Shown: positions 34,615-44,025 of the stretch, piece after piece
How positions within the stretch are numbered: position 1 is the first letter of the stretch
Layout of the letters: the number at the start of each line of letters is the position of its first letter
Source of the DNA: Catonella sp963545085
GTDB lineage: Bacteria > Bacillota > Clostridia > Lachnospirales > Lachnospiraceae
DNA length: 64,000 nt
NCBI GenBank assembly: GCA_963545085.1
Contig: CAUUHV010000002.1
Coordinates: 83,563-147,562 of the forward strand
Reading direction: 5' to 3'
Notes under the pieces: generated by a model
What the model was told of the DNA's origin: nothing
Database searches by the model: none
The model's input: the letters and a program-made list of their open reading frames with translations, nothing else
Program-made: the position numbers and the translations under genes

Positions 34615-36243
34615 ATGGCAAAAGAAATTAAATTCGGGACTGACGCCAGAAAGGCGCTTGAAGCAGGTGTGAATCAGCTTGCGGATACAGTAAGTGTAAC
34701 TCTCGGACCTAAGGGAAGAAACGTGGTTCTTGACAAGAGCTACGGAGCTCCTCTTATAACAAATGACGGTGTTACCATAGCAAAGGAAATTGAGCTTCCT
34801 GACGCTTTCGAGAATATGGGCGCTCAGCTTCTTAAAGAAGCGGCAACAAAGACAAACGATGTGGCGGGTGACGGAACAACTACGGCTACCGTACTTGCTC
34901 AGGCTATGATAAATGAGGGAATGAAAAACCTTGCAGCGGGAGCCAATCCTATCATTTTAAGAAAGGGTATGAAGAAAGCTTCGGAGTGTGCGGTAAAAGC
35001 TATCTCAAAGATGAGTTCCCCTGTAAAGGGTAAGAATCATGTTCAGAGAATAGCTGCTATTTCGGCAGGTGACGATGAGGTTGGAACTCTTGTAGCGGAC
35101 GCTATGGAAAAGGTAAGCAAGGACGGTGTTATTACGGTTGAGGAAAGCAAGACCATGAAAACCGAACTTGACCTTGTAGAAGGTATGCAGTTTGACAGAG
35201 GATATGTTTCGGCTTATATGTGCACCGATATGGATAAGATGGAGGCCGTGCTTGATAATCCTTATATCCTTATTACAGATAAGAAATTAAGCAATATTCA
35301 GGATGTGCTTCCTCTTCTTGAGCAGATAGTACAGCAGGGAGCAAGACTTCTTATAATAGCTGAAGATGTTGAGGGCGAGGCTCTTACAACACTTGTAATC
35401 AACAAGCTCCGCGGTACTTTCAACGTGGTTGCGGTTAAGGCTCCGGGTTATGGCGACAGAAGAAAAGAAATGCTTCAGGACATAGCCGTTCTTACAGGAG
35501 GACAGGTTATTTCAAGCGAGGTGGGTCTTGAGCTTAAAGACGCTACTTTAGAGCAGTTGGGACGCGCAAAGAGCGTAAAGGTTCAGAAAGAGAATACGAT
35601 AATTGTTGACGGAGAGGGCGATTCGGACGGAATTAAGTCGAGAGTTGCTCAGATTCGTGCTCAGATTGAGGAAACAACCTCCGATTTCGATAGAGAGAAG
35701 CTTCAGGAAAGACTTGCGAAGCTTGCGGGCGGAGTTGCGGTTATCCGTGTAGGTGCGGCTACCGAGGCTGAAATGAAAGAAAACAAGCTCCGTATGGAGG
35801 ATGCTCTTGCAGCTACAAAGGCTGCTATTGAAGAAGGTATCATAGCAGGAGGCGGCTCAGCTTATATCCATGCTACAAAGGATGTTGAGAAGCTGGCGGA
35901 TACTCTTGAGGGAGATGAGCGCACGGGAGCAAAGGTTGTGCTTAAGGCTCTCGAGTCACCTCTTTATAAGATTGTAGCAAATGCGGGTCTTGAAGGAGCC
36001 GTTATCATAAATAAAGTAAGAGAAGGAAAGGCGGGCTTCGGTTTCGACGCTCTTAAAGAGGAGTATGTTGACCTTGTGAAGGCGGGAATTCTTGATCCTG
36101 TAAAGGTTACAAGGAGTGCTCTCCAGAATGCTACTTCCGTGGCTTCAACCCTTCTTACAACCGAAAGTGTTGTAGCAGACATCAAAGAAGCTGCCCCTGC
36201 AGCACCTGCAGGCATGGGCGCACCGGGAATGGGAATGATGTAA
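34615..36243 (+). CDS. groEL: Chaperonin GroEL
   Basis: 542 aa, the subunit of the double-ring ATP-dependent folding chamber. Signatures are VTLGPKGRNVVLDKSYGAP, the ATPase motif NDVAGDGTTTATVLAQ, EIELPDAFENMGAQLL, the GroEL pattern AAIEEGIIAGGGSAY, and the flexible Gly-Met tail ending GMGAPGMGMM. It is the second gene of the groESL operon. The stop codon TAA at 36241-36243 runs directly into the AATGATACA motif that also ends each downstream 236-bp repeat. Confidence 0.98.
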   Translation: MAKEIKFGTDARKALEAGVNQLADTVSVTLGPKGRNVVLDKSYGAPLITNDGVTIAKEIELPDAFENMGAQLLKEAATKTNDVAGDGTTTATVLAQAMINEGMKNLAAGANPIILRKGMKKASECAVKAISKMSSPVKGKNHVQRIAAISAGDDEVGTLVADAMEKVSKDGVITVEESKTMKTELDLVEGMQFDRGYVSAYMCTDMDKMEAVLDNPYILITDKKLSNIQDVLPLLEQIVQQGARLLIIAEDVEGEALTTLVINKLRGTFNVVAVKAPGYGDRRKEMLQDIAVLTGGQVISSEVGLELKDATLEQLGRAKSVKVQKENTIIVDGEGDSDGIKSRVAQIRAQIEETTSDFDREKLQERLAKLAGGVAVIRVGAATEAEMKENKLRMEDALAATKAAIEEGIIAGGGSAYIHATKDVEKLADTLEGDERTGAKVVLKALESPLYKIVANAGLEGAVIINKVREGKAGFGFDALKEEYVDLVKAGILDPVKVTRSALQNATSVASTLLTTESVVADIKEAAPAAPAGMGAPGMGMM

Positions 36244-36252
36244 TGATACAAG

Positions 36253-36313
36253 CATGACAAAGAAGCACCTCTGTAGAAAGCTTGCTTTCGTATAGAGGTG
36301 CTTCTTTGTCGTG
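36253..36313 (+). terminator. Large hairpin after groEL
   Basis: A 17-bp perfect stem (36256-36272 with 36294-36310), extendable by 3 bp with one G-U pair, contains an inner GAAAGC-TT-GCTTTC hairpin. No U-run follows, so termination would rely on the U-rich 3' arm or be weak. The inner core recurs in the palindrome and repeats that follow. Confidence 0.6.
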
Positions 36314-36343
36314 CGCCAACAATATGCTTACAGTTCAGGCGAG

Positions 36344-36411
36344 CAGTTATATAGGAGCAATATTATGAGCGAAAGCTTGCTTTCGCTCATAATATTGCTC
36401 CTATATAACTG
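36344..36411. repeat. 68-nt perfect palindrome (33-bp arms, 2-nt loop)
   Basis: Arms 36344-36376 and 36379-36411 are exactly complementary around TT. With G-U pairing the RNA stem extends by about three more pairs. It overlaps the first 236-bp unit, and its centre GAAAGC-TT-GCTTTC matches the core of the hairpin after groEL. Confidence 0.95.
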
Positions 36412-36836
36412 TTTGGTTAACGTCATCATGAGTAATTTGTCAAACTTTCTTATAAACCTTTGTTTGTGATATTTGACAAATTACGAATGAGCCGCCTGAA
36501 CTGTGTTACTTTTCGACAGAAAAACGAGCGAAGTGCGAGTATTGTTTAAGGCTTGCGGAAGTGCGCAGCACATAGCGAGCCGGTATCATTAAATGATACA
36601 AGAAATGCAAGCTTGCTTTCGCAAGGAATATTACTCCTATATAGCTATTTGGCTAACGCCATCATGAGTAATTTGTCAAACTTTCTTATAAACCTTTGCT
36701 TGTGATATTTGACAAATTACGAATGAGCCGCCTGAACTGTGTTACTTTTCGACAGAAAAACAAGCGAAGTGCGAGTATTGCCTACAGCTTGCGGGAGTGC
36801 GTAGCACGTAGCAAGCCGGTATCATTAAATGATACA
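36365..36836. repeat. Two tandem copies of a 236-bp structured repeat
   Basis: Unit A is 36365-36600 and unit B 36601-36836, with a period of 236 bp. The last 176 bp of each differ at only about 10 positions. Each unit holds a GCTTGCTTTCGC core, then GTAATTTGTCAAA and TTTGACAAATTAC as 13-bp inverted arms, then a small GC stem near GTGC-GCAC, then the palindrome GTATCATT-A-AATGATAC at its end. A partial third copy may start at 36242. There is no open frame of note. I do not recognise the family. Confidence 0.9.
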
Positions 36837-36887
36837 AATGTAACATCAGAGCAGGTAGTCGTTTTTACCGGATAAGATTCTATTAAG

Positions 36888-37976
36888 TCAACACCCGAGT
36901 ACACTTAGAATAGTTTGAGCATATATACGAATCGAAAAATCATTTGGGTGATTGATACAATTTCCGGTCAATTCCAGATACTCTTTTTTATGCGCTATTA
37001 AATCACAGAATATAGAATGAACGGGAGCAATACATATACCTTCATAGTCCTCTGCTAATCTGTAAAGAGACTCCTGCTGTTCGGAAAGCCGGTTATTTTG
37101 GAATCCTCCAATTTCCGGATTTGGAATCATCGGTGAAACCAATAAAAATTCACAATCAGGATGTGATTTGCGTATTGTACGGATTATAGAAAGAACAGCC
37201 GAATGGAAAACGGCTGCGGATTCATTCATGCTGTTCATTCCGAATGCCAATATCACAAGATTTGGATTACACGGATTTACAAGCGAAGCGGCATTTTGAG
37301 AGCCCCACTGTACCGTGGAACCGCCGGCGGCACGGTTCTTTTTAATAATATGACTCTGAGGATATCGTTGTTGCAGGCTGTTACTGACGAGTTCCGCCCA
37401 AGTGGGCTGATACGGTGCATGCCGGATAGAAACGCGGTAGTCTTTTAGAGTTACCATATCGATTGCCGTTTCATTACAGCCGCTGGCTTCCCAGCCTGCG
37501 GTAATGCTGTCCCCATAAAAAATTAAATTAAAGTCTCCGCCGTTCTGCAGCTTTCGTATGCTTTTTGGTAAAAATGAAGACCTGTCGGCGGGATAAAACC
37601 CGTTCCAAAAGGAATTATGTGTGTAAGTAACAAGTACTTGCCAACGATAAATATCGGAGATTACTTCAATGTACTGTTGACCGTCAGGCAGGCGTACCCA
37701 AGCGGTTTCAGGAACGCCGGTAAAAGTTTTGCAGTAGACGTCGCGAGAAAGAAACGGAATTTGAGAATTCTCCGTGAGAATAAGTTTTTGACCTTCAAGT
37801 TTATAATCTTTTCCTTCACGATAGAAGATTGTGTCGTCAAAAGAAGTAACGGATAGAATTTGTATTGGTTGATACAATAAATTACCGCCGATAGAATGTC
37901 CTTTTGCATCTTCAGAAAAACAAACAGGTTCTTTGTAGATTAAATTTCCTTCCCATATACGTGATAATATTTCCAT
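36888..37976 (-). CDS. SGNH/GDSL-family esterase, probable pectin or glycan acetylesterase
   Basis: 362 aa, no signal peptide. The N-terminal ~140 residues look like a beta-sandwich accessory domain, and the hydrolase part follows: block I LIFYGDSITAGWE (Ser157), Gly219 in AAGGSTVQWG, block III FGMNSM (Asn248) and block V INHPNDFSIRIYAQTIL (His343). The usual Asp three residues before the His is a Cys here. Its place, divergent from the pectin two-component system and next to two GH28 genes, suggests removal of acetyl groups from pectic oligosaccharides. Codon use fits the island. The ribosome site GGGAGG is present. Confidence 0.83.
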   Translation of the reverse strand: MEILSRIWEGNLIYKEPVCFSEDAKGHSIGGNLLYQPIQILSVTSFDDTIFYREGKDYKLEGQKLILTENSQIPFLSRDVYCKTFTGVPETAWVRLPDGQQYIEVISDIYRWQVLVTYTHNSFWNGFYPADRSSFLPKSIRKLQNGGDFNLIFYGDSITAGWEASGCNETAIDMVTLKDYRVSIRHAPYQPTWAELVSNSLQQRYPQSHIIKKNRAAGGSTVQWGSQNAASLVNPCNPNLVILAFGMNSMNESAAVFHSAVLSIIRTIRKSHPDCEFLLVSPMIPNPEIGGFQNNRLSEQQESLYRLAEDYEGICIAPVHSIFCDLIAHKKEYLELTGNCINHPNDFSIRIYAQTILSVLGC

Positions 37977-38064
37977 AATGTACCTCCCTATATATTCTAT
38001 TTTATATGAAGTTTCTATTTGAAAAATTGTATTATTTTATCAACTTTTTAAAAATTAACATATT

Positions 38065-38093
38065 TTGACCTCTCCTTTTTCTTGTATTATGAT
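38065..38093 (+). promoter_or_regulatory. Promoter of the pectin-island sensor kinase
   Basis: TTGACC at 38065-38070, a 17-nt spacer and TATGAT at 38088-38093, ending 35 bp before the kinase start. The divergent esterase promoter must lie in the same 152-bp gap, where I see only weak candidates. Confidence 0.65.
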
Positions 38094-38128
38094 AATAATA
38101 TAAGCTTTTTTGGTTAAAGGAGTAAGAG

Positions 38129-39904
38129 ATGAAGATACTGCATAGTTTTACATTGCGTGTTTTGATTATTATGGTAGCGTTATTGTTACTGTTTTGCGCG
38201 GTCAGTACTGCGGCATGGTATCAGAGTTTCACGGGGGAAGCGGTGGAAACGGCTGAGGAACATATAAATACGGTAATAGAAACTTTAAATAAATTATTTG
38301 ATGAAAAGATGCGGGAGATTGATTATACGACAGCATTTATGTCTAATAAAGTTCGTACAGCGCAAAATAACAGTATTATTCAATTTTTAATTGCTTCAGA
38401 GCCGGAAACACAAGTAGCGTCTCTGCGAAAAGCGCAGAATTATTTATTCAGTCGTTGTAATTTCAAGTCATATCTGAACGGCATGTCTATTTACGGGTTT
38501 GATGGAAGAACATGTACATACGGAATAACTACACCGTATGATGAGGTAATTGATAAAAAATGGTTTGAGGATATAAAAAATAAAAAGAAAGAGGTAATAT
38601 ACCTTACACCGAGAGCGTATACTGAAAAACAGCCATCACCTAAAGATAGTTATGTATTTTCTATTATACGTCCGGTATTTTACAGGAAACAAGTCGTAGG
38701 GGTAATTAAGGCGGACATTAAAAGCAGCTTATTGAAAACTATTTTTGATATCAGAGAAATGAAAGGGTATTATTTGTATGTATTTGATCGTAATACAAAA
38801 GAAAGCGTATATTATACGGAAGAAATGGAGTTTTTCGGATCTTATAAATTTGACAGGTCGGTTCCGGTCGGCTATGGAGCATTTACGGAAGAACTGGGAG
38901 GAGTGACATACCTTATAGCATATACAACCTCGGAAGTAACGCCATGGCAAATTATCGGCATTGTTAAGCGGAATACGGTGCTTGCGGGATTTTTACAGGT
39001 GAGAAATCAAATGATTTTTCTTGTAATAATATTTTCAATTTTATTTGCGTTGATTGCATTTGTGTTGTCACAGTATCTTACAAAAGATTTAAGAAATCTG
39101 ACCGATGCCGTAAAAGGAATCGGTGATGATTCATTAAAAATATCCGTACCGATTCGACGACAAGATGAAGTAGGTATTTTATATCGACAAATTCAAATTA
39201 TGTTGGACAAAATTCGTAATCTTATAACAAATATACGAAGCGCGGAAGAAGAAAAAAGAATTTCAGAAATAGAGATGTTATCTATGCAGATAAATCCTCA
39301 CTTTTTATATAATACTCTACATACAATAAAAGTATTGTCAATTATGCAGGGAGTGGAAAATATTCAGACAGTGTCGGATGCGTTATCGAGAATGATTCAT
39401 TTGAGCCTGGATGCAAGAAAATTTATAAGTATAGCAGAGGAGGAGACATATTTACAGGATTATTTGGATATTCAGCAATATCGCTATGCAGGAAAGCTGA
39501 CTTACAGCATTTCCATTGAAGATACAGTAAAAGAGTGTATTTTACCGAAGCTGCTTATACAACCGATTGTAGAGAACGCGTTACAGCATGGGATTTCTAA
39601 AGAGCAATCAGTAGGTATTGTTCAGATAAGGGTGTATGAGGAACAGGGTAATGTTCATATACTGGTGCGCAACAGCGGTCCGGAATTTCCGTCGGAACTT
39701 TTGTGCGGTCAACATTATTGCGGCGGGAAATCAAAACATATCGGTCTTCAAAATATAACAAGACGTTTAAAGCTTTTATATGGGGAAGAAGCTAAGATGC
39801 GAATTATATCGGGAGAAAATTTGTTAACTTCTGTAGAGATTATTTTTCCAAAAAAGTTTGATACTGAGGAGAGGTGTGTTTATGAGAATTATGATTGTCG
39901 ATGA
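38129..39904 (+). CDS. Sensor histidine kinase, YesM type
   Basis: 591-aa membrane kinase. Helix 1 (about residues 8-30) and helix 2 (about 290-315) flank a large extracellular dCache-like sensor. HAMP follows (about 315-365), then the YesM-type phosphoacceptor region EIEMLSMQINPHFLYNTLHTIKVL (His in NPHFLYN), and the ATPase N-box PIVENALQHGI with the G-box HIGLQNITRRLKLLYG. It senses an extracellular signal, likely a pectic oligosaccharide or the loaded binding protein, and phosphorylates the regulator encoded next. The last ~23 bases overlap that gene. Confidence 0.93.
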   Translation: MKILHSFTLRVLIIMVALLLLFCAVSTAAWYQSFTGEAVETAEEHINTVIETLNKLFDEKMREIDYTTAFMSNKVRTAQNNSIIQFLIASEPETQVASLRKAQNYLFSRCNFKSYLNGMSIYGFDGRTCTYGITTPYDEVIDKKWFEDIKNKKKEVIYLTPRAYTEKQPSPKDSYVFSIIRPVFYRKQVVGVIKADIKSSLLKTIFDIREMKGYYLYVFDRNTKESVYYTEEMEFFGSYKFDRSVPVGYGAFTEELGGVTYLIAYTTSEVTPWQIIGIVKRNTVLAGFLQVRNQMIFLVIIFSILFALIAFVLSQYLTKDLRNLTDAVKGIGDDSLKISVPIRRQDEVGILYRQIQIMLDKIRNLITNIRSAEEEKRISEIEMLSMQINPHFLYNTLHTIKVLSIMQGVENIQTVSDALSRMIHLSLDARKFISIAEEETYLQDYLDIQQYRYAGKLTYSISIEDTVKECILPKLLIQPIVENALQHGISKEQSVGIVQIRVYEEQGNVHILVRNSGPEFPSELLCGQHYCGGKSKHIGLQNITRRLKLLYGEEAKMRIISGENLLTSVEIIFPKKFDTEERCVYENYDCR

Positions 39905-41480
39905 TGACTTTCTTGTAAGGGCGAATTTAAAGCGGTTAATCGAAACATCGGAGTTATGCAGAAATGCCGGATATACCGTATTGACGGAAGTAAGAGATGG
40001 TGAGGAGGCATTACAGCAAATGGAAATATTACATCCCGATATAATTATTTCCGATATTAAGATGCCTCATGTGGACGGATTGGAGCTGCAGGAAACGATA
40101 ATGAAAGCGTATCCTGAAATTTCAATGATAATGCTTAGCGGTTATGATGATTTGGATTATGTGAGACAGGCATTAAAAAATGGAGCCGTTGACTATATTT
40201 TAAAGCATGAGCTTAATGAAAAAGTGCTGCTTCAGACTTTGGAAAGAGCTAAAGAACATGTACGGGAATTTCAAAAAGAAAAAAACCCCATTACTGCGGA
40301 CAATCGTTTGGCGCTTAAACGTAATTTCATGAGAAATCTTTTTTTGGGGAGTTATCATAGTGAAGAAGAGATATTGTTCCGCTCGAATGTATTGGGACGA
40401 AAAATTGCAATGAGGAATGTGTCCGCGGTATTGGTTATAGTTCGGATACATGAGAAAAATGTAATATCCGCACATTTATTGGAATATGCCATATTGAATA
40501 TTATAGATGAGATATTGCAAGATTATCAAATGGGAATTTGTAGCCATATTTCAGATGAAAAATATATTTTTATGATTGATTATGAGAAGGTATACAGTTT
40601 TCGAAATCGTGGAGAGCTTTTTCGCGAGCTGCGGATGAGAATGGGAAGCTGCTTAAAAACTTATATGAATTTATCGGCTGATTTTTATGAAGGAGAAATT
40701 GTAGGAACAATAGTTGATATTTCCAAATCCTATCTTTCAGCGGAAAAGATATATGAAAATCGGTTCTTTCCGGAAACTGCCGGATATATGAGAGATACTG
40801 TTCCGTTGGATATATTATCGGTTTTTGACGCGGCGAGAGAAGGGCGTATGGTATCGGCAATCCGCCAAAATGATGTTAAGGAAACGGAGATGATACTCGC
40901 TGATATTTTTGCGCAGCTTCGCTCATTGCAGCCTACGGTAGATGTATTACAGAATTTTTTTCTGGATTTATTAAGCATATTAAAAAGAGCGTGGATTAAG
41001 AGAGATATCGACTTGAATAGATTTTTTCAGCCTTCAAATCCGCAACACATCTTCCGAGATTTTAAAAATCTGTATGATGCGGAGAAATGGTTTTATTCGC
41101 TTATGCTAAAAACTTTCGAATTTGCGGGAGATTATTCTCAAAGTCCCGGTTCCCCATACGTGGAGCAGGCTATAGGTATCATTCACAGGAAATACGCTCA
41201 GGAAATTTCACAGAGCTCGGTTGCGGAGGATATAGGTCTCAGTGCGTCTTATTTAAGCAGATTGTTTCGTGAGGATTTGAATATCGGTTTTTCTGATTTT
41301 TTATGTTCTTACAGAATTGAAAAAGCAAAGGAATTGTTAAAGGAGGGTAGGCGAAATAATAAAGAGATTGCAAGCATGACAGGTTTTCAGGATGATGCCT
41401 ATTTTGCCAGAATGTTTAAGCGGTATACAGGAATGACGCCTAAAGAATATAGAAAAATAAAAAGTGCAATTATTTCATAA
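39882..41480 (+). CDS. Response regulator with AraC DNA-binding domain, YesN type
   Basis: 532 aa. A receiver domain (residues 1-125) has acidic residues MIVDDD, phosphoacceptor Asp58 in IIISDIKMPHVDG, Ser in MLSGYDD and Lys in ILKHEL. A long linker domain leads to a C-terminal AraC HTH (about 430-530; YAQEISQSSVAEDIGLSASYLSRLF ... FQDDAYFARMFKRYTGMTPKEYRK). It should activate the importer and glycoside hydrolase genes that follow. The ATG at 39882 is chosen for GAGGAGAGG before it and the MRIMIVDDD start; the frame extends to 39858. Confidence 0.93.
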   Translation: MRIMIVDDDFLVRANLKRLIETSELCRNAGYTVLTEVRDGEEALQQMEILHPDIIISDIKMPHVDGLELQETIMKAYPEISMIMLSGYDDLDYVRQALKNGAVDYILKHELNEKVLLQTLERAKEHVREFQKEKNPITADNRLALKRNFMRNLFLGSYHSEEEILFRSNVLGRKIAMRNVSAVLVIVRIHEKNVISAHLLEYAILNIIDEILQDYQMGICSHISDEKYIFMIDYEKVYSFRNRGELFRELRMRMGSCLKTYMNLSADFYEGEIVGTIVDISKSYLSAEKIYENRFFPETAGYMRDTVPLDILSVFDAAREGRMVSAIRQNDVKETEMILADIFAQLRSLQPTVDVLQNFFLDLLSILKRAWIKRDIDLNRFFQPSNPQHIFRDFKNLYDAEKWFYSLMLKTFEFAGDYSQSPGSPYVEQAIGIIHRKYAQEISQSSVAEDIGLSASYLSRLFREDLNIGFSDFLCSYRIEKAKELLKEGRRNNKEIASMTGFQDDAYFARMFKRYTGMTPKEYRKIKSAIIS

Positions 41481-41639
41481 AAAAATCCAATTTTTAGTAG
41501 TGCCATATCCACTATAATCAGATTATGAGGAAGCGGTGAAATATACCGACAGGCAGCCGGGTATTTCGCTCTTCTAATATTGCTATATGGCGGGTGAGAC
41601 TCGCCTGCAGGAATAAAAATATTTTATATAAGGAGGATT

Positions 41640-43037
41640 ATGATGAAAAAGGGTATGGCATTAGTTCTTGCGGCTGTTATGATGTTGCTTGCGGCGTGCG
41701 GGAATAATCAAGGTAAGGTTACACAAGAAAGTTCTCATTCAAAGGTGACGGAATCAAAGACAGATAAGGTGACGGAATCAAAGACAGATAATGTAAAGAC
41801 AGATAATGTAAAAGCAGATGCGGAAGTTCCGACAGTCACGATGCTTACTTTTACAGATTGGTATAAGTCGGGATGGGAAGCATTAACGGACTATATTGAA
41901 CAGAATGCCGATGAACTGGGTTTTAGATTGAAAATCGATATTATTGCAGGAGGAGGAGAAGGTGAAGAACTTGTAAGAGCTAAGTTCGCGACAGATGATC
42001 TTCCTGATTTGCTGCAAACGTACGGACCTAAATGGCTTGATCATAATGCCGGAGTTTTGAATAAGATTGTTCCGTTAAAAAACTTGGATATGTCGGAATA
42101 TAATAAGGAACAGCTGGAAGAAGGACATTATATCTATAATGGTGAATTATATGCTGTTCCGATGGATTCCACATCTCTTGTAGGTATGTTCTATAACAAG
42201 GATGTATTCGCTAAGGCAGGTATTGAAAAGACTCCTTCAACTTGGGATGAATTTTTAAATTGCTGTGAGAAATTAAAGGAAATCGGTGTTACGCCTCTGT
42301 ACTATTCGGGAGCGGATACATGGACACTCCAGTGTATTACGCACTTCGGATTTAATGAGGATGTTGTTCAAAGCGGACTTACTTATACAAAATTCTGGGA
42401 TGAAATGAATACTAATAAACGGCATTACTCAGATGCGGTGAATTTTAAAAACGCTATTATTATGTCTAAGGATATGGTGGAAAAGGGATATGTTAACAGC
42501 AGTTTCTTATCAGATACATATGATATGGCACAGACGGCGTTAGCGGAAGGTACAGCCGGAATGTATTGCAACGGAACATGGGTATATGATGAAATTGCAA
42601 GCAAATATCCGGAGTCTGCGGATAAAATCGGTTCGTTCATATTACCGCTATATAAAAAGAACTATACCTGTTCTTCTATGCCGGGGTCGGTTGTCATGAC
42701 TTCAGCTTGTAAAGATCAGGAATTGGGTGAAAAAGTATTAAACTTTTTAGCGTCTTCTACAGCTCAGCAGATTTATGCGACTGCCCAGCCCGGAATTTAT
42801 TTGAATCAGAAGGTAAGCTGTGAGCTTCCTGAAGCATATCGTACACTTTATGATGAAATGTTAAAAGGAAACAGCATGGGAGTATGGCAGAATGGTAATG
42901 TATATAGTTATGGCGACTACCATATCCATGTTCAGGATTATCTTGCCGGTGGAATAGATATTGACAAGGTTATCAGTTTGTTGGATAGCGATACTGCCGA
43001 TAACGCGAAAACGGCAGGTGACTCTAACTGGAAATAG
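41640..43037 (+). CDS. ABC importer solute-binding lipoprotein (pectic oligosaccharide, probable)
   Basis: 465 aa. The lipoprotein signal ends in LLAACGNN. A repetitive linker follows: two perfect 24-bp DNA repeats (41742-41765, 41766-41789) encoding KVTESKTD twice, then NVKTD and NVKAD. The family 1 sugar-binding fold begins near residue 65 (PTVTMLTFTDWYKSGWEALTDYI), with MDSTSLVGMFYNKDVFAKAGI in the middle. By position, between the YesN regulator and GH28 genes, it binds oligogalacturonides or rhamnogalacturonan fragments. There is no ATPase gene in the island, so a shared ATPase must serve it. Confidence 0.9.
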   Translation: MMKKGMALVLAAVMMLLAACGNNQGKVTQESSHSKVTESKTDKVTESKTDNVKTDNVKADAEVPTVTMLTFTDWYKSGWEALTDYIEQNADELGFRLKIDIIAGGGEGEELVRAKFATDDLPDLLQTYGPKWLDHNAGVLNKIVPLKNLDMSEYNKEQLEEGHYIYNGELYAVPMDSTSLVGMFYNKDVFAKAGIEKTPSTWDEFLNCCEKLKEIGVTPLYYSGADTWTLQCITHFGFNEDVVQSGLTYTKFWDEMNTNKRHYSDAVNFKNAIIMSKDMVEKGYVNSSFLSDTYDMAQTALAEGTAGMYCNGTWVYDEIASKYPESADKIGSFILPLYKKNYTCSSMPGSVVMTSACKDQELGEKVLNFLASSTAQQIYATAQPGIYLNQKVSCELPEAYRTLYDEMLKGNSMGVWQNGNVYSYGDYHIHVQDYLAGGIDIDKVISLLDSDTADNAKTAGDSNWK

Positions 43038-43060
43038 GAAATAAAAGCACTTAAAAAAAG

Positions 43061-43094
43061 TTGATAACTGGAGTGCCTGCGCTCCGGTTATCAA
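43061..43094 (+). terminator. Intercistronic hairpin between binding protein and permeases
   Basis: A 13-bp stem (43061-43073 with 43082-43094, one G-U pair) and an 8-nt loop, without a U-run. Such hairpins often protect the 3' end of the binding-protein mRNA or partly stop transcription, giving more binding protein than permease. Confidence 0.7.
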
Positions 43095-43128
43095 TACTTA
43101 TATATGTTCATTGTAAAGGAGTCTTTTC

Positions 43129-44025
43129 TTGAAACAGATAAAAAAAGCGCAAGGACATTTAAAAAGTCCTTATGTGTATTATCTTATGTTGCCTGCGTTA
43201 CTGATCTATACGGTCTTATTTGTTATACCCGCCTTGTCGGGGTTGGTATTATCCTTTTTTAATGTAAAGTCTTTCGATATATCTACTTTTACATTTGCAG
43301 GAATTGAGAATTACGCGACAGTTTTACGAAATCCATATTTTAGTATTGCGATTAAAAATACTTTATTATTTGCGGCAGTTACAACATTGGGAAAAATAGT
43401 CTTCGGAATGGCGTTGGCATTGTTGGTTAATAGGCGTTTTCACGGAGTGAACTATATGCGGACTGTATTTTTTCTGCCGGCGGTATTGAACAATGTTGCG
43501 GTAGGCTTGGTATTTCGTTCAATGATGCATCCTTCGGGACTTATCAATCGGATATTAAGCATGGCGGGATTGGAAGTACTTATGCGTAACTGGCTTACCG
43601 ATTCTAAAATTGCGATTTTTTCATGTGCTTTTGTAGAAATATGGAAATGGACAGGATACACAATGGTAATTTTTTTGGCAGGACTGCAGTCCGTTGACAG
43701 GACGTATTATGAGGCTGCGGGATTGGACGGAGCAAACCGCAGACAACAACTTAGAATGGTTACTATTCCGCTAATCATGCCGGCACTAAACAATGCTGTT
43801 GTTATTAGTATTGTAGGAGGATTAAAAGTTTTTGATATTGTACAGGCGTTAACTAATGGCGGTCCGGGTAACGCGACCAGTGTATTTGGAACATTGATAT
43901 TTTCTTCTTTTAGCAGCGGAAGTTATGGGCGAGGCTGCGCGGCAAGTATAATTTTAACTGTTTTTGTATTATTGATTGTGTTACCGGCAAATAGATTTAT
44001 CTCCGGTAAGGAGGTAGAAATATGA
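43129..44025 (+). CDS. ABC importer permease 1 of the pectin island
   Basis: 298 aa, MalF/UgpA-type transmembrane subunit with about six helices and the EAA loop YEAAGLDGANRRQQLRMVTIPLIMPAL (about residues 200-225). The start is TTG, with AAAGGAG 7 nt upstream. The gene overlaps permease 2 by ATGA. Leucine codons are mostly TTA/TTG, unlike the importer genes at 9-12 kb. Confidence 0.92.
   Translation: MKQIKKAQGHLKSPYVYYLMLPALLIYTVLFVIPALSGLVLSFFNVKSFDISTFTFAGIENYATVLRNPYFSIAIKNTLLFAAVTTLGKIVFGMALALLVNRRFHGVNYMRTVFFLPAVLNNVAVGLVFRSMMHPSGLINRILSMAGLEVLMRNWLTDSKIAIFSCAFVEIWKWTGYTMVIFLAGLQSVDRTYYEAAGLDGANRRQQLRMVTIPLIMPALNNAVVISIVGGLKVFDIVQALTNGGPGNATSVFGTLIFSSFSSGSYGRGCAASIILTVFVLLIVLPANRFISGKEVEI

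Noticed and set aside
36365..36836. CRISPR array
   Set aside because: There are only two long 236-bp units in direct contact, without short repeats, unique spacers or cas genes.
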